Assembly (NCBI GenBank): GCA_959023295.1 | Contig: CAUFBM010000002.1 | Span: 1-64,000 of the forward strand | Source of the DNA: an uncultured Collinsella sp. | GTDB taxonomy: Bacteria > Actinomycetota > Coriobacteriia > Coriobacteriales > Coriobacteriaceae | Direction of reading: 5' to 3' | DNA: 64,000 nt | In this document: piece by piece, positions 62,845 to 64,000 of the stretch | How the letters are laid out: the number at the start of each line of letters is the position of its first letter | Position numbering within the stretch: position 1 is the first letter of the stretch | Notes under the pieces: model-generated | The model's input: only the letters and a program-made list of their open reading frames with translations | Told to the model about the DNA's origin: nothing | Databases searched by the model: none | Made by a program: the position numbers and the translations under genes

Positions 62845-63999
62845 CTATCTAAGAACCAATCCGAAGTCTGCCGCCTTTTCGGCAAAACGATCATTATAGA
62901 CATCACTCATTATCCTATTGATTTCATGGTTCGAATAGTTAATAGCATAGACGCGCGGGTCTCTCTCGTACTTTGACGCATCGGGACCGGCACTTTCTTC
63001 GCGTTTAATCGTCGTTGTTAGGATAATCTGATTGTCAAGTTTACCCAGGAGATCCAAAAGCCGGTCTTCGCGGTCGGAAGAAAGATCGTCGGCCCTGAAC
63101 GAATCAATCATTATTGGCATGCCGTGATCAATCTTGGAAGCAATCGCAAAGGTCCTAGCGGCAAAATAGATGGTGCCGTCGCTCCCCGAATAAACGTTTG
63201 CTTTGGTGCTGAACAAACTTTCGTAAGAAGATTCCTCAGTATTATCCGAGATTGCCCTTCTTGCCAGATTCATCTTTCCAAGAAGGTCGTCCATAAACTC
63301 TTTTCTCAGTTTTGCGATTTCACTTGTCAAAACTCTGTCTGATTCGAGCTTATCCTTAACGTCATCCAGTTCCCTTTGAGCCTCCTGCATTTTTTGATCT
63401 ATTTCCTGTTCATTTAGATATTCATCTTTGCAGGCAACAACATCCATCAGACTAAATTCATCATTTTTGGAAAGAAGATCGCTCAAGCGATTCTGCGACT
63501 TCCGCAGATTGCGTTCCAGGTCATCAAGGTCTGCCTCGATTGAATAGATACGCTCCTTAAGTGTATTAATAATTTGAGTTCTCATGTCAGGAGATGTGAC
63601 ATCGAAAATAACATCCGAGTCGGCCATCTGATATCCAACTGAGACGCTGCCGCATTTAAGGCACACGAGTTTACCCGATTTTACTTCGCGTCTCAATGAA
63701 TTAAGCTCGTCAAGAACTATTTGATTCTTGGTCAAACGAGCCAGATAGCGACTACGCGTCTTCCTTAAATCGGCAACCTCGGCACGTGCGGAATCAAGTT
63801 CTTTTAGGAACTCTTGCATATCACGCGCGTCAGTTGTTACGCTAATTGCAGACAGCGCCGTGCCTCTCGCTTTTAGCGCAGATGCTTCTTTCGCCAACGA
63901 TTTAATTTGCCCCTTCAGTTCATCTCTACGGCGTTTGAGCGCAACCTCCTCGGCCGAATCAAGTTCCCTCCCATCAAGCCCCGCAATGGCATAAAGCAT
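62845..63999 (-). CDS. C-terminal part of a Rad50/SMC-like ATPase (runs off the window)
   Basis: Only the 3' part is present; the N-terminal ATP-binding half lies beyond 64000. Seen are a coiled coil (about residues 15-110), a CxxC turn VCLKCGS like half of a Rad50 zinc hook, a second coiled coil (140-250), then a globular end with a Walker-B-like MPIMIDSFRADDLSSDREDRLLDLL followed by QIILTTT. The Walker B has Asp-Ser rather than Asp-Glu. The protein resembles DNA-repair or defence SMC-like ATPases; which system cannot be told from this half. Lower GC than the core. Confidence 0.7.
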   Translation of the reverse strand: MLYAIAGLDGRELDSAEEVALKRRRDELKGQIKSLAKEASALKARGTALSAISVTTDARDMQEFLKELDSARAEVADLRKTRSRYLARLTKNQIVLDELNSLRREVKSGKLVCLKCGSVSVGYQMADSDVIFDVTSPDMRTQIINTLKERIYSIEADLDDLERNLRKSQNRLSDLLSKNDEFSLMDVVACKDEYLNEQEIDQKMQEAQRELDDVKDKLESDRVLTSEIAKLRKEFMDDLLGKMNLARRAISDNTEESSYESLFSTKANVYSGSDGTIYFAARTFAIASKIDHGMPIMIDSFRADDLSSDREDRLLDLLGKLDNQIILTTTIKREESAGPDASKYERDPRVYAINYSNHEINRIMSDVYNDRFAEKAADFGLVLR

Positions 64000-64000
64000 C

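Noticed and set aside
1..64000. CRISPR array, rRNA operon or complete prophage
   Set aside because: No regularly spaced direct repeats, no rRNA sequence and no phage structural genes were seen anywhere in the window.

Overview
The window looks like the chromosome of a Coriobacteriia gut actinobacterium, most likely a Collinsella species. It has high GC, a long run of co-directional housekeeping genes (ffh-ftsY-smc-rnc-acpP-plsX-rpmF, then yceD-like, coaD, rsmD, recG, DAK2, asp23), a dnaG-rpoD pair, and intergenic spaces full of palindromic repeats. The species call is inference from gene content and style; no database was searched.

Layout. 1-800: a C-terminal remnant of a large serine recombinase runs into the 3' end of a DUF523 gene. 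819-8178: ftsH, cobO, a MATE exporter, a SpoU-type RNA methyltransferase, folA-thyA, and a DUF134/NifX-type fusion with its own palindromic operators. 8295-23167: the minus-strand housekeeping block, followed by two tandem tRNA-Asn genes and repeats. 23892-35412: rpoD, dnaG, ribF, truB, a DHH phosphoesterase, rbfA, infB, nusA and rimP, the last preceded by a promoter and a terminator-like leader hairpin. 35782-42732: a lipoprotein, leuS, guaB, a ModE-like regulator and a degenerate PLP-fold protein. 42829-47043: a sucrose PTS/GH32 operon with a LacI-type repressor and three matching operator boxes.

47306-58400 is an eight-gene, tightly overlapping minus-strand operon. It is a Gram-positive-type Pel exopolysaccharide locus (PelD-, PelE-, DUF2194/PelA-deacetylase-, PelF- and PelG-like) continuing without a break into a CotH-family lipoprotein, a VTC-type polyphosphate polymerase domain protein and a DUF4956 membrane protein. 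The PelD-like gene has a probable one-base frameshift near its start. Its C-terminus keeps a c-di-GMP I-site (RxxD) ahead of a degenerate GGDEF.

58529-64000 is a lower-GC accessory island. It carries an MqsR toxin, an MqsA antitoxin with a C-terminal extension, and a SecB-like chaperone (a toxin-antitoxin-chaperone, TAC, module) behind a promoter overlapped by two palindromes. Beyond it lie two unrecognised plus-strand genes and the C-terminal half of a Rad50/SMC-like coiled-coil ATPase that runs off the window. The set resembles a defence island.

The observations most worth following up are the Pel + CotH + VTC + DUF4956 operon, the MqsRAC-like TAC module, a repeat family whose core is conserved while its outer stems differ yet stay paired, and the rimP-nusA-infB leader attenuator.
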